Source: Acorus gramineus
Lineage: Eukaryota; Streptophyta; Magnoliopsida; Acorales; Acoraceae
Assembly: GCA_030737835.1 (NCBI GenBank)
Contig: JAUJYN010000025.1
Location: 930,001 to 994,000 of the forward strand
Length of the DNA: 64,000 nt
Reading direction: 5' to 3'
In this document: positions 44,877 through 57,586 of the stretch, piece by piece
Layout: each line of letters opens with the position of its first letter
Numbering within the stretch: position 1 is the first letter of the stretch
Translations under genes and position numbers: made by a program
The notes under the pieces: generated by a model
Databases searched by the model: none
Told to the model about the DNA's origin: nothing
Seen by the model: the letters and a program-made list of their open reading frames with translations, nothing else

Positions 44877-46303
44877 GGCCCCATTACTGAACCCCAATAG
44901 ATGGCACTCTCCTATTGGTTCCCTATTTGACTTTTTCAAACCATCAAAAAGACAATAGCATGACTACTCTTCTGAGAATTTTAAAAATTGGCTCCAACTA
45001 ACTAACACCATAATTAATCCTGGTAACAGAATCCCAAAAATCGCAGCATCATTGAATCCTCTCCCCTGACTGAACATATTTCAAAAAAATTTTAAACTTA
45101 GGGTTTCCGAATTGGGTGAAACCATACGAACTCAAAAAAAAAATCAGCTATCAAGAGTCCATATCATCTGATTCTCTTCCCCAAACAAATTGTCAACAAT
45201 GGCGAAAAAAATGGTAGATTTCTTGCCACAATCTGACACTTTCCCATCGCGTTTTTTTTTTTTTTTTTAGCGATATAAACAGGTCGATTGGATGAAATTT
45301 TTGCAATTCTTATATGATAAAATCTTTGATTTCCAAAATCAAATATGAAACGATTCAATCGTCAAGGTTCCCTTTCGCACATTGTTCATCTGTTAAACTG
45401 ACTGTATCTGAAATCCATTTAAAGAATCATTGGCATCTGAAATCCACAAAGATTGGTTTGAAATCAGTGTTTCAGATACATGCATCTGAAATCCAAACAA
45501 ATTAGTGTATCTAAAATTTTTTTTTGGTTTGGAAACATGGCATTAATCTCTAATATATAACAAAATTGTTTCTGATACATTGCCTTCGTTTACCGGTGTA
45601 TCTAGATTGGAGAATTTTTTTTTTTATATATTTTTTAAATTTTTAGGATTTCTCGTGCACATTGTTGATTTTCTGAGGAAACAAAAAAATGATAGAACGA
45701 AAACATAATTCAGGGACATGTATCTGAAAATGCAAATAATGTGGAATTGTTTCATAATTCAATGAAACAAAATCTCACTGAATGAGCAATTGAAAATAGC
45801 CAAATTAAATGTTTTAAATTTCATATGAATGTAGATCATGTATTATTATCTTATATTTGATAATTAGCATATATTGGTTTGATGAAAATATCTTAATGTT
45901 TTTGGAATCACTGTATGTATCTGAATGAAATTAGCTTCTGAAATTATTGTACTCATGTTCTGAAAAACATATTTAAATCCATTGACTGTATCTGAAAAAA
46001 CAAACATCTGATAGCATTTATTGGTGTGGAATCTGACTATTATGCATGTATCTAAAATATATATGGTTTATCTAGTTTTGCCTCTGCTATTTGTTTATGA
46101 ACTCCTGATTTAATTATTAACAAAGTGCATATGTATTTCAATGTATTAGGCATTTTAATGGTATCTCGATGTTGAATCAATATCATTTCTCAAAGGACTG
46201 TTTTTGCAACTGAAAATCAAATACGTATTATGCAGAAGCTCAAAAAGAAAGAGTTGTTGAATAAAGAAGAAACCGGACATACTATCCCCAGTACAGATCT
46301 ACG

Positions 46304-46636
46304 ATGCATAGAATATTTGAAACATTTGCAACATTGAAGTTGAGCAAGAGGCATTTAAACATACTCCGGAGAACTACATTCTGGAATCTATTCAAGTCCT
46401 TCATCGACCGGTCATACGATTACAACAAGACGAAGAAAAATGATGATGATGTCATGTCCATCATAAAATCATCATCACTGCCCGGTAAAAAATTAGAACA
46501 GCTACCACATGTTATCAAATTAAGATACAGTAATGTATCTGAAATCCAAATGAAAAATTATGGTCTACATGCTAATGAGCAGTGCACACAGATGATTCAT
46601 AAGAAGTCTTCAAATATATCAACAATAAGCAATTAA
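46304..46636 (+). CDS. Unrecognised 110-residue frame in the possible MULE
   Basis: The frame begins MHRIFETFATLKLSK and contains RRTTFWNLFKSFIDRSYDYN with an acidic KKNDDDVMSIIKS stretch. The FWxLxxxFxD spacing faintly recalls host-like domains (Ulp1-associated or plant mobile domain proteins) carried by some Mutator-like elements, but I cannot name a family. No start context, introns or partner domain support it as a functional gene. It may be a relic exon. Confidence 0.25.
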   Translation: MHRIFETFATLKLSKRHLNILRRTTFWNLFKSFIDRSYDYNKTKKNDDDVMSIIKSSSLPGKKLEQLPHVIKLRYSNVSEIQMKNYGLHANEQCTQMIHKKSSNISTISN

Positions 46637-47048
46637 ATATTAACCAGATACATATTAATCAATCCATAGAAATAAAAATATCAAACTTTAAATTGGGCTG
46701 GATATCAAATTTAGATACAACTGTATCTTGATATTGAATTAACAAATACACATTCGATAATTGGAAACTTGAATGTAAATGAGTTGAATAATGGTCAAGC
46801 AAAAGCTAAAAATTATTCTGAATGACTCAATATGCATAATTATACACAAACACACAAACATAAACGATTGTATAGATCATACTTATGACACAAGGAATGA
46901 CAAAAAATCTATATAAATGCAATGCATATAAATCTAGATATAGACCATGTATCTGAATTAAAATTAAATTTAGATTCAATAAATGTATACGATGACTCAA
47001 AGGAAGGACGGAAAATTAGATCAACATGTTTTATTCAGATCAAAAAAT

Positions 47049-47400
47049 GCCTAATGTTAATGGATCGCCATTGTTTGCACCACAAACTGGTCGAAAATAA
47101 AATAAATGAATCAAAATTCTTCTCTTCTCCACATATCAAACTAAAACAAAAAAAAAGAATTCAATTTTTGTTTTCAGATCAACCTATCCATCTGCAACTA
47201 AAAATTTTAAAATCGTGTTATTTTTTGGGTTCCAAAAAAGCCTAACCTGGATGGATCACCATTGTTTACACCACAATTAGTTCGCACAAAAAAAGTAATC
47301 GTGAATTCTTCTCTTCCACACCAACCAAATCAGAATCAAAGAATGAAATTAATATTTGTTTTTCTTACCAACCGGTCATTCAATATCAGAAATGGTAAAT
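47049..47400 (+). repeat. Imperfect ~190-bp tandem duplication
   Basis: GCCTAATGTTAATGGATCGCC at 47049 recurs in altered form at 47240 (GCCTAACCTGGATGGATCACC). Both are followed by CATTGTTT.CACCACAA and a TTCTTCTCTTC stretch, so two diverged units lie head to tail. Confidence 0.6.
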
Positions 47401-47591
47401 CATGAATTTTTTATCGTCCAATCGAATAGATATCTGCAACAACAGAGAGAATATCTCAAATCATAACCACCTCGGGATTAATGGGGCAGAAAGCTTGGAC
47501 GATTAGTTAGGGAGGAGGGTAATATAGGTATTTCAAACTTGCCACCTCATGGGACTTTGGATGGGGTCTAGCAATTGGGACCCAAAAATGA

Positions 47592-48975
47592 TATCATTCA
47601 ATTCATTGAAGTATATATCTCTCCTTTTATAAAGTACATACTTCATTAGATGAAAGATATTTTTTCTAAAAAAAATAAAAGCATATGCGGTCTACATTTT
47701 GGACTGGACTGAGTATAACATTATTCTTTTCAGGTGCTGTTACACCCAAATCCATTTCTATCCCTATATGTGTCGATAGAAAATTAAAGAAGCATATGCT
47801 CACGTTAACAAGGCATATGCTTTGAAAGAATTTTTTTACATTTTCTATAAATGCATATATGCAATTCATGGAGCATATGCTTCATTTTTATAAAAGCATG
47901 TACCTCATTAGAAGAGATATATTATTTTTAAAAATTTGAAACACTTGTAGACTGAAATTGAGGCTACACATAACATTATCATTTTCTTATACATTTTTGA
48001 CATTGTGTGATTCTAGGCTTTTTTCAGCCCAGGAGCCCATTTGATGAACAAAAAAACTTGACTTGTTCCTCTTGAAAACATGGAAAATGTTACACTTAAT
48101 CATTTTTACATTCACAAACGCGGTTCTCACATGTTTTTATTTTTTTTAAAATCATATACATCTTCTAATAAGATATGTAATTTTATAAAAAGTAAAGTAT
48201 ATAGTCCAATGAATTAAATGGTGTCATTTACAAAATAAATGTGAAAATTTTCTATCGATGTATATACCTCGATATGGACGGGGGTTAATAAATGAAATAT
48301 ATAAAATTGTATTTGAGACTGTAAAAAAGACGGAGTGTATAAAAGCACTGCATGGAGAATCCTTTTAGAATGTTCACCTTTCGTAAGAGATACCAGACCA
48401 CTGACCACACCGTCTCCTCTGTATGCTAGTCAATCTTAGTTTCTGTTCTTTATTTAAAGTACTATAACATTTCTTCAGGTAACTAATTATCACATTCAGA
48501 ATGTTTATTCAGTTTTTCCTTTTCAAGAAGTCTGCATTCAAATCATCAATATGACAGTTGGAATTAAAGTATTTTATTTTGATAACCAGTAACCATTGGA
48601 ATTCAAAGCAAAATTAGTTTTTTCATTCTTGGAACTTTTTTTCTAACCTGTATACATTAACCCATTGCCTCGTGAATGATTAATCATTCTGGGTTTGACA
48701 TTGCATGTAATGCCATATGCTTACACAAAAAAACATACTTTATTTTGCTTATTGGGTTCATCGATTTAAAATGTGTCTTTTATGTAAGAACGCATTTTCA
48801 CATGTAAGCACATACTATCATCTAGCACTAAGTGACGTAGCGTGTGGGATTAGACCATGCACTATCATCATCTCACCCCTCTTTTAATTAATAAGCACGT
48901 CATATGCTCCACTAACCTAAAGCACACTACTCTGAAGCAGTCTTACTCTAATGCCACAATGAATCAAGTAATATC
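47592..48975. other. AT-rich intergenic DNA
   Basis: Nothing coding or repetitive was recognised in this stretch apart from short homopolymers. Confidence 0.6.
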
Positions 48976-48977
48976 TT

Positions 48978-49360
48978 TTTCTTTTTTTTTTAATGAAATG
49001 GTAGGCCATTACTCCTTTATTAAGAAAAGACCAAGCTCAAAGATATGAAAAAAAAAATGAAATAAAAAACTTTAAAAAAAAATGAGCGGGGGACACCTTC
49101 ATAGATGAGAAATCTACAAAAACAATCTCTCATATGCATCTAGACCCGCTCCTTTTGTATCGCCAAACACTCATTTGCTAAGGACACCGATCTAGCTTCC
49201 ATGTATTTCCCCCAATCCTGGATGCACCTCATTGTAGACTCCTAGATATTCTCCACATACTATGTGCACCCTTGAAAACCGCGGAGTTGCGTTCCCTCCA
49301 AATCGAGCAAACCGTAGCCGGCACGAGACACCGAAACTTTCGCACAAATGAACCGTATTG
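48978..49360 (-). mobile_element. 3' end of an L1-type LINE
   Basis: On the minus strand, CSIWRERNSAVFKGA can be read (about 49315-49270). It matches the IWRERN motif of the zinc-binding region that ends many plant LINE reverse transcriptase proteins (zf-RVT). Stops follow, then an AATAAA (49015-49020 reversed) and a run of A (T-run at 48980-48992 on plus), the expected tail. It is 5'-truncated, as most LINE copies are. No target duplication was identified. Confidence 0.6.
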
Positions 49361-49841
49361 ACATTTCATTTTATTTTTATTTCAATTAAGAAGAAAGATG
49401 TATGAGGTGATTCAGATGTTCGTCATCTTGTAACAATTGATCAAAATGTTGACATGTCCACTAAACCTTCATCTCCTCATTTCGGGTTCTAATCCTGTGA
49501 CAAGCTATCACTTTTGAGTGGGGTGTTATGAAAATTGGGTGATTTTCTTATTCATAGGGATACAATTTTAGATTAATTTTTTTGTTAATATTTATACATT
49601 TCAAAATCCAAATGACAATCATAGTCATTTTTAAAACATTATTGTAAACAAAGAGCACTGCATTAAAAAAAAAAAAAAAAAGAACTTGCATTTACTAATG
49701 GGGAGGGAGGTAATACCACCCCATGACATATTCACCCCCACCCCTCGTTAAATATTAAAATAATAAAATGATTAGTTTCTGATGGTAACCAAACCCACCC
49801 CTTCACAATCCACCCTATGTTAATCTAACCCACCCCGATCA

Positions 49842-50172
49842 TTGAATCGACAATTAAGAAGTCGACAAACATTGATACTGTCGAAACTAATATTGTCAAA
49901 AAATGTACTAGACCTATTGTCTTATTTTTGCTTGACTTGACAATCCTGATGTCGACAGAAGTTGATATTGTCGACACTACTACTGTCGATGAATGTATTG
50001 AACCTACTGTATTCGTTCAACTTCATTCGACAAACTAAATGTCGACAGACGTTGACATTATTGACATTACTATTATCGATGTATGTACTGGGCCTACTGT
50101 CTTGATTCTGTTTTATTCGACAATCCAACTGTCTAAATAATCTAATATTGTCAACATTACTAGTGTCGAACC
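49842..50172 (-). repeat. 90-bp tandem repeat, about 3.7 units
   Basis: GTCGACA or its variant falls at 49861, 49951, 50041 and (GTCTAAA) 50131, exactly 90 bases apart. Each unit also holds TACTG/TATTG, GTCGAxxxATGTA and CCTACTGT at fixed offsets. Since 90 is 30 codons, the minus strand stays open over two units and reads 30-residue repeats of the form CR...K...ID.S.V.N.N.CRH. It may be a relic of a repeat protein or only a minisatellite. Confidence 0.8.
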
Positions 50173-52841
50173 AAGCAAATAAGGAAAACCATTAGCTAAT
50201 TCAACCCTGGGCCAGCGATTGCTCAAAAACCTATCCATTCAACCAGTACATTTCAAACTCATTGATACTAAATTTATGAGTTTTCAAATAAACACTATAT
50301 TTACTAACTTTGAATAAGATTCGAAAACAATGCACATTAAATGAATTCCTCAGCTAAGGAATCACTCACAACCTGGAAGCCATTATACATTTAAAATTCA
50401 TAAACTTAGAATTTTTTAAGTTCGAATTTGATAGTCATCATATCCAAAACAAGTATCTACAGCATTTGATTCAATTGTCAAAGAAAATAGTTCTAGAAAC
50501 TTCAAACAACAACCATTACATAATTAAGAAAGTCAAAATATATAAAAAAAAAATATGATTGACTCATTTGATACATGGATGTAATTAATGCTCAGCCAGA
50601 GAATGTTCGAACAACAAAAAAACAATATTCATGGAAAATTGTCAACACATTGAGCTTAGTTCAGTGTTGCGAAGAACAATTATTCTCTCTCTTACTGCGA
50701 TGTTCCCTAGTCCCTAATGTATCCAAAGTGATTGAAGCAAGAAGAGGTGTGCTATCTTGACAATAGTCGATTACTTTCTGCATGTGCCTCTGTAAAATGC
50801 CAAATGTATACCATGTCATTCCAGATATGGTATGCCACATGGTGTTGGTAGTCCAGATAGAGATCATTTCTTATTAGTGCACCTTGCAAAAGACCCTAAA
50901 AGTTGGTCTCATGAATCTCTGAATCTTCCTCTACATCTTCCACCACCACTTCCTCTTCTTGTGGGTCCTCAACAACATTTTGAGAACTTGAATGTGCATC
51001 GTTTGATTTACTCTTCCAAAACCTGTAGATCGAACACATTCATTCAAATCCATACTACATCGAAAAAAATTGTTAGTACTCATGCATATGGAGCTCATCA
51101 AATCCAAAAATCCATTTAAAGTGGTTTGTTTCACATAATACACAACCAAACACCATATACTGTTGAAGTACTCCAAATGTAACTAATGAATATCATTTAT
51201 TGGACATTCCACATTTGTGTAAAAAATTAACCTAAAAACTAGCAATTAGACAAAACAACTATTAGATAACACCATAACATTCACACTGAGATTGAGAAAA
51301 AGGTCATTATGTGTGACGAGGGTTGCTAGTTGCTAGGGCCTGCTTGTTTTGTCATGGAATTATGAAACTAGACCTTAATTACCTCTCTGCCTTATATTAC
51401 TCGAAATGGAAAAAAAATGAAATAAACATTTTCTTATCCCATCAAATCACTTTCACACAGATAAAACAGGGTTATGCTTCAAAAAAAATTCTAGGGTTAT
51501 GCTTCATTTCCATACACATCTCCAAAAAAAATAAAATCCCTTCTATACACATTTCCATACACAAAAGATAAAATAAACATTTCTATACATAAAATCACTT
51601 ACAACAAACAATTTCCAATCAAGCATTTTACCAACAACCCTAAAAATTGGGTTATGCTTCAAATAAAAAATCTAGGGTTTCTTATATAGAATTTATACAA
51701 ACAAATCTAGCACAAATGTGACCTAAACAAACAAAAAATAAGAAAAGGAAGAGATCTAACCTTCTTCTATCCATATGGAGTATCGAAATGATGGACATCG
51801 GGGTTAGTTAATTGGTTTTCATCAATTTTATATAGGGTGGGTTGAATGACTTATGGGGTGGTATTAGCCCCCCTCCCCCCCTTTAATAAGGCATGCTAGA
51901 ATTGAAGGTGGATATACTTACAAATTGTTTTAAGAGAATCCACTCCAGCTGTTCGTTTTATACCCCCCAACAATTTTTTTGAATTATTTACTAAGAAATC
52001 CTTGTCTAACAAATGTAAACCCTTTTTATTTCAAAAGCCTAGTATATAATGTATATACTAAAAGTCTAATTCTATGTTAGAAAAAAATAAGGGCCACAAA
52101 AATGACTGCTCCCAAGTAATGTTATGCATCTCATAACATTTAAACCCCAGAGCCTTAAAAATTTTGTTGTTCTTAAACACACAAAACCCACAGTTGAATG
52201 GTTGACAACAAAATTACATAGAAATATAAACCCTTTCTATTTCAGACATGTTATATTTTATACTTTTTTTTGTGAAATAGAAATGCCTAAATTGCTATAA
52301 AAAAAAAAAAAAATTACAAGATTTGTCAATTCAAATCCAACAATTACCTATTAATTAAAAAAAGACATTCTAGTGACCTTAACAAATCTTCGCACATATA
52401 GACAAATCTGTACATGAAGGTTTGGGATGCTCATGGTACAAACACACACATTACCACTCCAAGTCACCTGATATGAATAACATTCATTCCTTCAAGTATT
52501 TGCTCCTGCTACAATGTATAGTAGATTACTAACCAAAAGGACTCTCAATACTGACGATTATAAGTCTGATGAGCGCACAAGAACAGACCAAAAACCCTGC
52601 CATGGATGCAGATGGAAACTTGTGAGGATGAATTCCCACAATAGCTTGGGGATCATTCAACGCCATGTAGAATCCGCAAATCACAACTAACATCTTCTTC
52701 ACAAAGTTATTCATCATTTTAAGTCAAGGCTTAGAGAGCTACACCATCTTTTCACCTCCAGGTTAGAGATCAGTCTTCCTGTACTTGCCCCCAAATGAAT
52801 AGAAACTCCATGACAAAGCTGAACCGCTTTGGTTAGCCATT
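50173..52841. other. AT-rich intergenic DNA 3' of the ROP-GAP gene
   Basis: No frame here matches a family I recognise. The GGGTTATGCTTC phrase recurs at about 51470, 51494 and 51650. The part nearest 52841 probably includes the gene's 3' untranslated region. Confidence 0.5.
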
Positions 52842-53033
52842 TCATGCACAAGTTTTTCTTTCTTCCATCCTCGGATTTACATTGCTAATATCATCAGATT
52901 TTTTAGTTGACTTGTTTAAGTGGAAAATGGGCTTTCTGCAGAACTTTCTCACTCCTTTCTTTAGACTCAGCTTGTCCAAAAGACCTTCAAATCACCCTTG
53001 CCATATGCATTTTTATATCCACTTACAGCATCT
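52842..53033 (-). pseudogene. Conserved ROP-GAP C-terminal block beyond the first stop
   Basis: Continuing the last exon's own frame past its stop, two further stops occur (53015-53013, 52994-52992). The frame then opens into EGLLDKLSLKKGVRKFCRKP and on to a stop at 52842-52844. The pattern of a basic (W/L)(R/K)KGV..(L/F)CR.P(V/I)F segment is found at the end of a subgroup of plant ROP-GAPs. Its survival in the same frame suggests the gene once ended here, or still does if the intervening bases are misread. See the finding on compensating one-base changes. Confidence 0.5.
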
Positions 53034-56000
53034 CTATCGGAATTGGTGGGGGAGCTGTCCCCGAGATGAATCCACCGGCCCATCTATCTTGTTCTTTTTC
53101 ACACTTCGAAAACCATCATCTGTGTCACTGTCCAACCTGTCTTTTGAGCTTGAAAAAGAATAAGTCGCGAGGGGTCTGTCATCAACAAGTGCATCCATCC
53201 TCCTCTCGTCTAACACTCTCTCTGTCAGCTTTAATAAATCAGGATCACAATTTTTTACAGTAGACTCGGAGCTTGATTGGAAAACCTTCAAATCTGAAGC
53301 TGCATCCTCTCTCTCTCGTAAAGTCTTTAATATCAAAGTTTTGAGAAAATTCATCACTTGAACAGCATGGATCAATGCGGTTAAAGGATCTGCCATCTGC
53401 AAAATTGTTAATGTAATTAGCCAGTCGGATTTATTTGTGCTTAACTTCTTCCAATATGACGAAAAGCAGAGGTTTTAGTGAACCTGAGTCATGTTGGGTG
53501 CAAAAACCATGGCAATGTTGCGTGCATTCATTTTGTTGTAATGTTCACGCTGCACAACATCAGCCATCAGGTTGATGGCCCAGTCAAGCAATGCTGCTTC
53601 GGTTGGTGGAAGGGTCATTGCCAGCTGGAAGCACTCCTCTTCTGTGTTACAATGCAATACCTGATCCGGGGTGATGGGATCAAGGACTCCAGTAGGAAGT
53701 TCTCTAAACCAAGCCTACAGCAAGAAACTGATTTATTAGAGTATATTGAAGAGGATTTTAAATACTAGAATGACAAAGAATATGAAAGTTGAGAAAATGA
53801 TATGAAGATCAATGTAATGTGTGCTGCCAATCACAGAATCAATAACTGAACTGAACAATTTATTTCCTTTTCACATGTTCTGTTTCCATATGCATCAATC
53901 AGCTTGTATTAGTCAGATTAATCATTAACTTGATAAATATATTTATCTCATACTTACCTAAATATTGTATGGCATAGTTCACACAGTCAACAAGGCTTAC
54001 ACAGAAAGAAAACATATTCCATCAGATGAAGTATTCATCTTTACTACAAACTAATTAATAATGCCAGGCAGAAAGGTGGAACAAGCTCCATTTGTGTGTC
54101 GAAGGTTTCTGTTTTTGTTCCTACATACAGTAGCATTGTCATCCCTCAGCTTTCCTCCCTACCTAATTAGGTCATAACATTTACAACTAAAATCAATAAA
54201 TCATCATCTTTTCTTTGTTTTCGGTTGCTGCTGCCAAATCAAGCACCAGTTTAAGTGTTAAAATAGGTTTTGGGGCAGAAACAAGAGTGTTAACCGGCCC
54301 TTTTGACAATATCATGTAAGGTTTAGAAGCAAAAAAAAAAGGGTTTTGTGCCTTCCAGAGAAAAAAATCCTAGAAGATTGCATTAAATGAACCAGTAGAT
54401 TCTAGTGATCAGTTAGAACTCGGCTAGAGGATGGCTGAAATTGTTAAGAAATAAATTTTCTGAAGATTATTCCATAAGCACACTATGATCCCCAGGAAAT
54501 TTTCCCCACACACATTCAAAGTTTTTACATCAAGCACACAACTTCTGGATATTGGTTGTGACAGCAATATTTTTTAACCTGTCAGACAACAATATTTAAC
54601 AAAGATAAGTAAATTAGTCTACACATTGAAACCAGACTATAAACTCACGCCATGATCCAAGAGAATATCCCTCCAAATTAATTAATTAGCATCACGGATG
54701 ACTTCTGTTCAGTAAACCCACATCTTTTGGTACAACAACTTTGAAACAGAAACTGTTGGTGATGCACATAGCACAAGTCCACCAGTTTTTAATTTCATGA
54801 TACTTTAAAGTTATAATAACGCATGGAAATTTCAATTGAAACTTAATGGCACACTTGGTAAAAGCTAGGAGAAATAAACTAAAAATTCAAAATCGACTAA
54901 CACTTGGTGTAGCTATTACTTTCAAAGGTTTCAGCAGCATGATGAACCTAATAGCATTAAGCTGAAAGAAATGAATCATCAAACTCTTAAATTAGATTAT
55001 AAATGCACCATCACTTTTACATATTTTCACTAGAGCTTGCATAAGTATTATTCAATCGACCTTGACTAATTAGGTAATAATTACATGAAAATCATTTGTT
55101 CAAATGAACTGTTAATTGAATATTCTTAACAAGATAAGACACCAAAAAAATCGGAATCCAAGGAAGAACAGGTCAACCCAATCAGTACCTTTATAAGACC
55201 TGCAAGACAATGCAAATCAACTCCTTGGGGTACTACACCCTTGTTTAGCTGGTCCCTTACATGCAACTCTTGGCTATTCTCTGCATTGATTCTAAATATT
55301 CCTTCTGCCTTCAACACAACAGGATGGATTTGAAATCATGCAGGTTAGATCAGCAGAGCAGCACAGTCTTCAAATCAAAATTTTAGAAAAAAGGGTGAAA
55401 AAAAAGTACGTACTTGAAGGCCTCCTTGTGAATACAAGCGCCTCTGCATTAGTAGAAGAATTGTGGGCACACTATTTCCTCTTTGATCATGGGAACATTG
55501 CATGGACTTGGCCGAAACTCCGAATACACTTGCACTGCAGTGAAAAGGATAAATATCTCATTAAGCTTCAGTAGCCCAAGTACATGGTCAAAGAATGGGA
55601 ATTGCAGTCATATGCAAGAACGAAGCAATTTGAAAGAAATATCAGTGTGTTATTCATTGTGAACTGCATTGAAGAATACCAGTAAACAATATGCGTGCCA
55701 GAAGGTAACCAATCTTTCAAAACCTACTATTTATCGTCAGGCTTGGCCATTGCCCAAAAGAACTCTGAATGTCATACAAAATAAAATACACCAAATTTTT
55801 ATGAACAGTCCAAAGAGGAATAGAAGCAACTTTTTGTCCCAAAAACTAAATAAATAAAACTATTGACAGAGCTGAAAGATGTTGTGCCTTTCAACATAGC
55901 CTATTCCATTGCTTTTTGAAAAAAGTTAGGATAAGATCTCATTTCTAGATAACATGCCAAACATATGCATTACCTAATCATCGTGATTTGTGAAATTGAA

Positions 56001-57586
56001 ATGTCAAGGTGAAAACACATTTTCACCCGAGATACCTGCCTCATGTACGCATGCTTAAAAACTTCCTAGTGGCACAAGACTCTGCATAAATTTGACTATA
56101 GTGTTCTAATCCCCTCAAACTCAAATTATTGAAGGCCTTAAGAATGAAATTTGAAATCATCAGTTACAGCACATGTGATTCCAATTCTAATCATATGAGT
56201 GACTGTGACAGATGTATACATTCAACTGATAGTTTGATAGCATGCACTAACCAGTGGTTATCCGCAACACACTTTCTTTATTGATTACCTACTCGATAAT
56301 TTTCATGCTTTCAGTATCATATCAGTATTCCATATCATGTAATAGTCAAAATGTTTCATGAAAATTCACAATTTTTCATGTGTGTTGCATTAGTGTATGA
56401 CAACAGAAATTTCAATCCAAGAACCGATTGCAACCACCAAAATTAAAATAAAGGCTGACCCAAGGACTCAAATGCTAATATTTCAAATTATAGATTTCAA
56501 AGAATTTCAATATCAATATTTAATTATTAGAAATATTAAAAACCACCATAAATAGTGCTATAATTCTTTTCTACTACAACTATACCATATAAAAATATAA
56601 AATCATGTACAGAAATTCAATTTTTTTTAGACACTTTATTTTATTGAGGATGGTGGGAGCAGACCACCTGCAATTTATTTAATACCCATTACCCATAAAA
56701 ACATAGTTTTCTAAAGAAAAAATAATAATAACAGCAGTAAATCCAAAATAAGAACAGCTGATCCCGTGGTCAGCCACATAGAACCTATAACATTCAGCCT
56801 TATTAACAGATTCAGCCCCAAATGTGGCTTTTCCCAAATCTTTCAACCAAGATTGCAGACTGTATAATTTCCACATAAATTGGCTCATCTCATTTCTTGA
56901 CAGCTAGAAATATTATCTTGTTAATTAAAATTAAAAATGCCCCATTATTTTGTTTTGTATGAATTCAACATATAATTTTATGTACTTAAGGATCAAATGC
57001 AAGCTTCAAGAATTATAAAAAAAAAAAAAATCAGATTACAAAAAATAAACCAGAGAGCGCCCGAAATATATCTCAATTCGCAAATATGTAAGCGGTAAAG
57101 ATCCAATTCCATCCCAAATATCTCAAACAGAGGACTTCAAAAACAAACCACAGGGGGAGAGAGAGAGAGAGAGAGAGACCTTGCGCTTGGCGCGCGACAT
57201 GAGACGTCGGGCTCGAGTTCGTCGGGGAGGCCGAGGAACCCGCGGAAACGGTCGAAGGTGACGTGAGCGACGTGGCGGACGTCGGTGGGCCACCCAATGT
57301 CCATGGCGTCGCAGACATCGTCGCCCTCCACGCCGCACGTCACGACAAGAGACCTCCGCAGCGCCGCCAGAAGCACCTCCAGCACCGGTAACTGCCTGTT
57401 CCGGCGCCCCCTCCTCTGCCTCCGCACATTACCGCCGCCGCCGTACGATCCCGCCGCGGCCATGAATGGCGAGGAGATCGGGTCCTCGAAACTGAAGTCC
57501 TCCATCTCCTCCTCCTCTTCCTCTTCCTCTTCTTCTTCCTCTTCCTCTTCTTCGTTTGGAGAGGAAGGAAAGTCGAATCGAGTCAT
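53034..57586 (-). CDS. Rho-of-plants (ROP) GTPase-activating protein with CRIB domain, five exons
   Basis: Exons on the minus strand are 57586-57180, 55534-55414, 55308-55189, 53714-53484 and 53396-53034; the frame is continuous and gives 413 residues. Residues 12-27 are all Glu. A CRIB motif (MDIGWPTDVRHVAHVTFD, about 95-112) binds active ROP. The RhoGAP domain covers about 140-310, with the arginine finger in GIFRI (Arg182) and NIAMVFAPN at 282-290. By family knowledge the protein speeds GTP hydrolysis by ROP at the plasma membrane and limits ROP signalling in polar growth and low-oxygen responses. Splice sites are GT-AG; intron 1 starts GTCTCT inside a CT microsatellite. The family is usually 430-500 residues, so the C-terminus is probably cut short by the stop at 53034. 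The start is the first ATG after a CT-rich leader. Confidence 0.9.

Larger units (their letters stand above)
44877..47582. mobile_element. Possible eroded Mutator-like element (2706 bp)
   Basis: The left end GGCCCCATTACTGAACCCC and the reverse complement of the right end, GGTCCCAATTGCTAGACCCC, align with one gap and a few mismatches. The flanks CAGAAATTA (44868-44876) and CAAAAATGA (47583-47591) agree at seven of nine positions, as an old 9-bp target duplication would. No transposase was recognised. The call is based on these ends only. Confidence 0.35.

Noticed and set aside
50832-51119. 95-residue plus-strand frame in AT-rich DNA
   Set aside because: There is no recognised domain and no flanking splice structure, and the composition is compatible with chance.
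52529-52717. 62-residue minus-strand frame with hydrophobic C-terminal half
   Set aside because: It lies in the probable 3' untranslated region of the ROP-GAP gene, is short, and has no recognised motif or splice connection.
53021-53027. GTAAGT as a splice donor rescuing the ROP-GAP C-terminus
   Set aside because: The in-frame TAG at 53036-53034 lies upstream of this donor, so using it would not avoid the stop.
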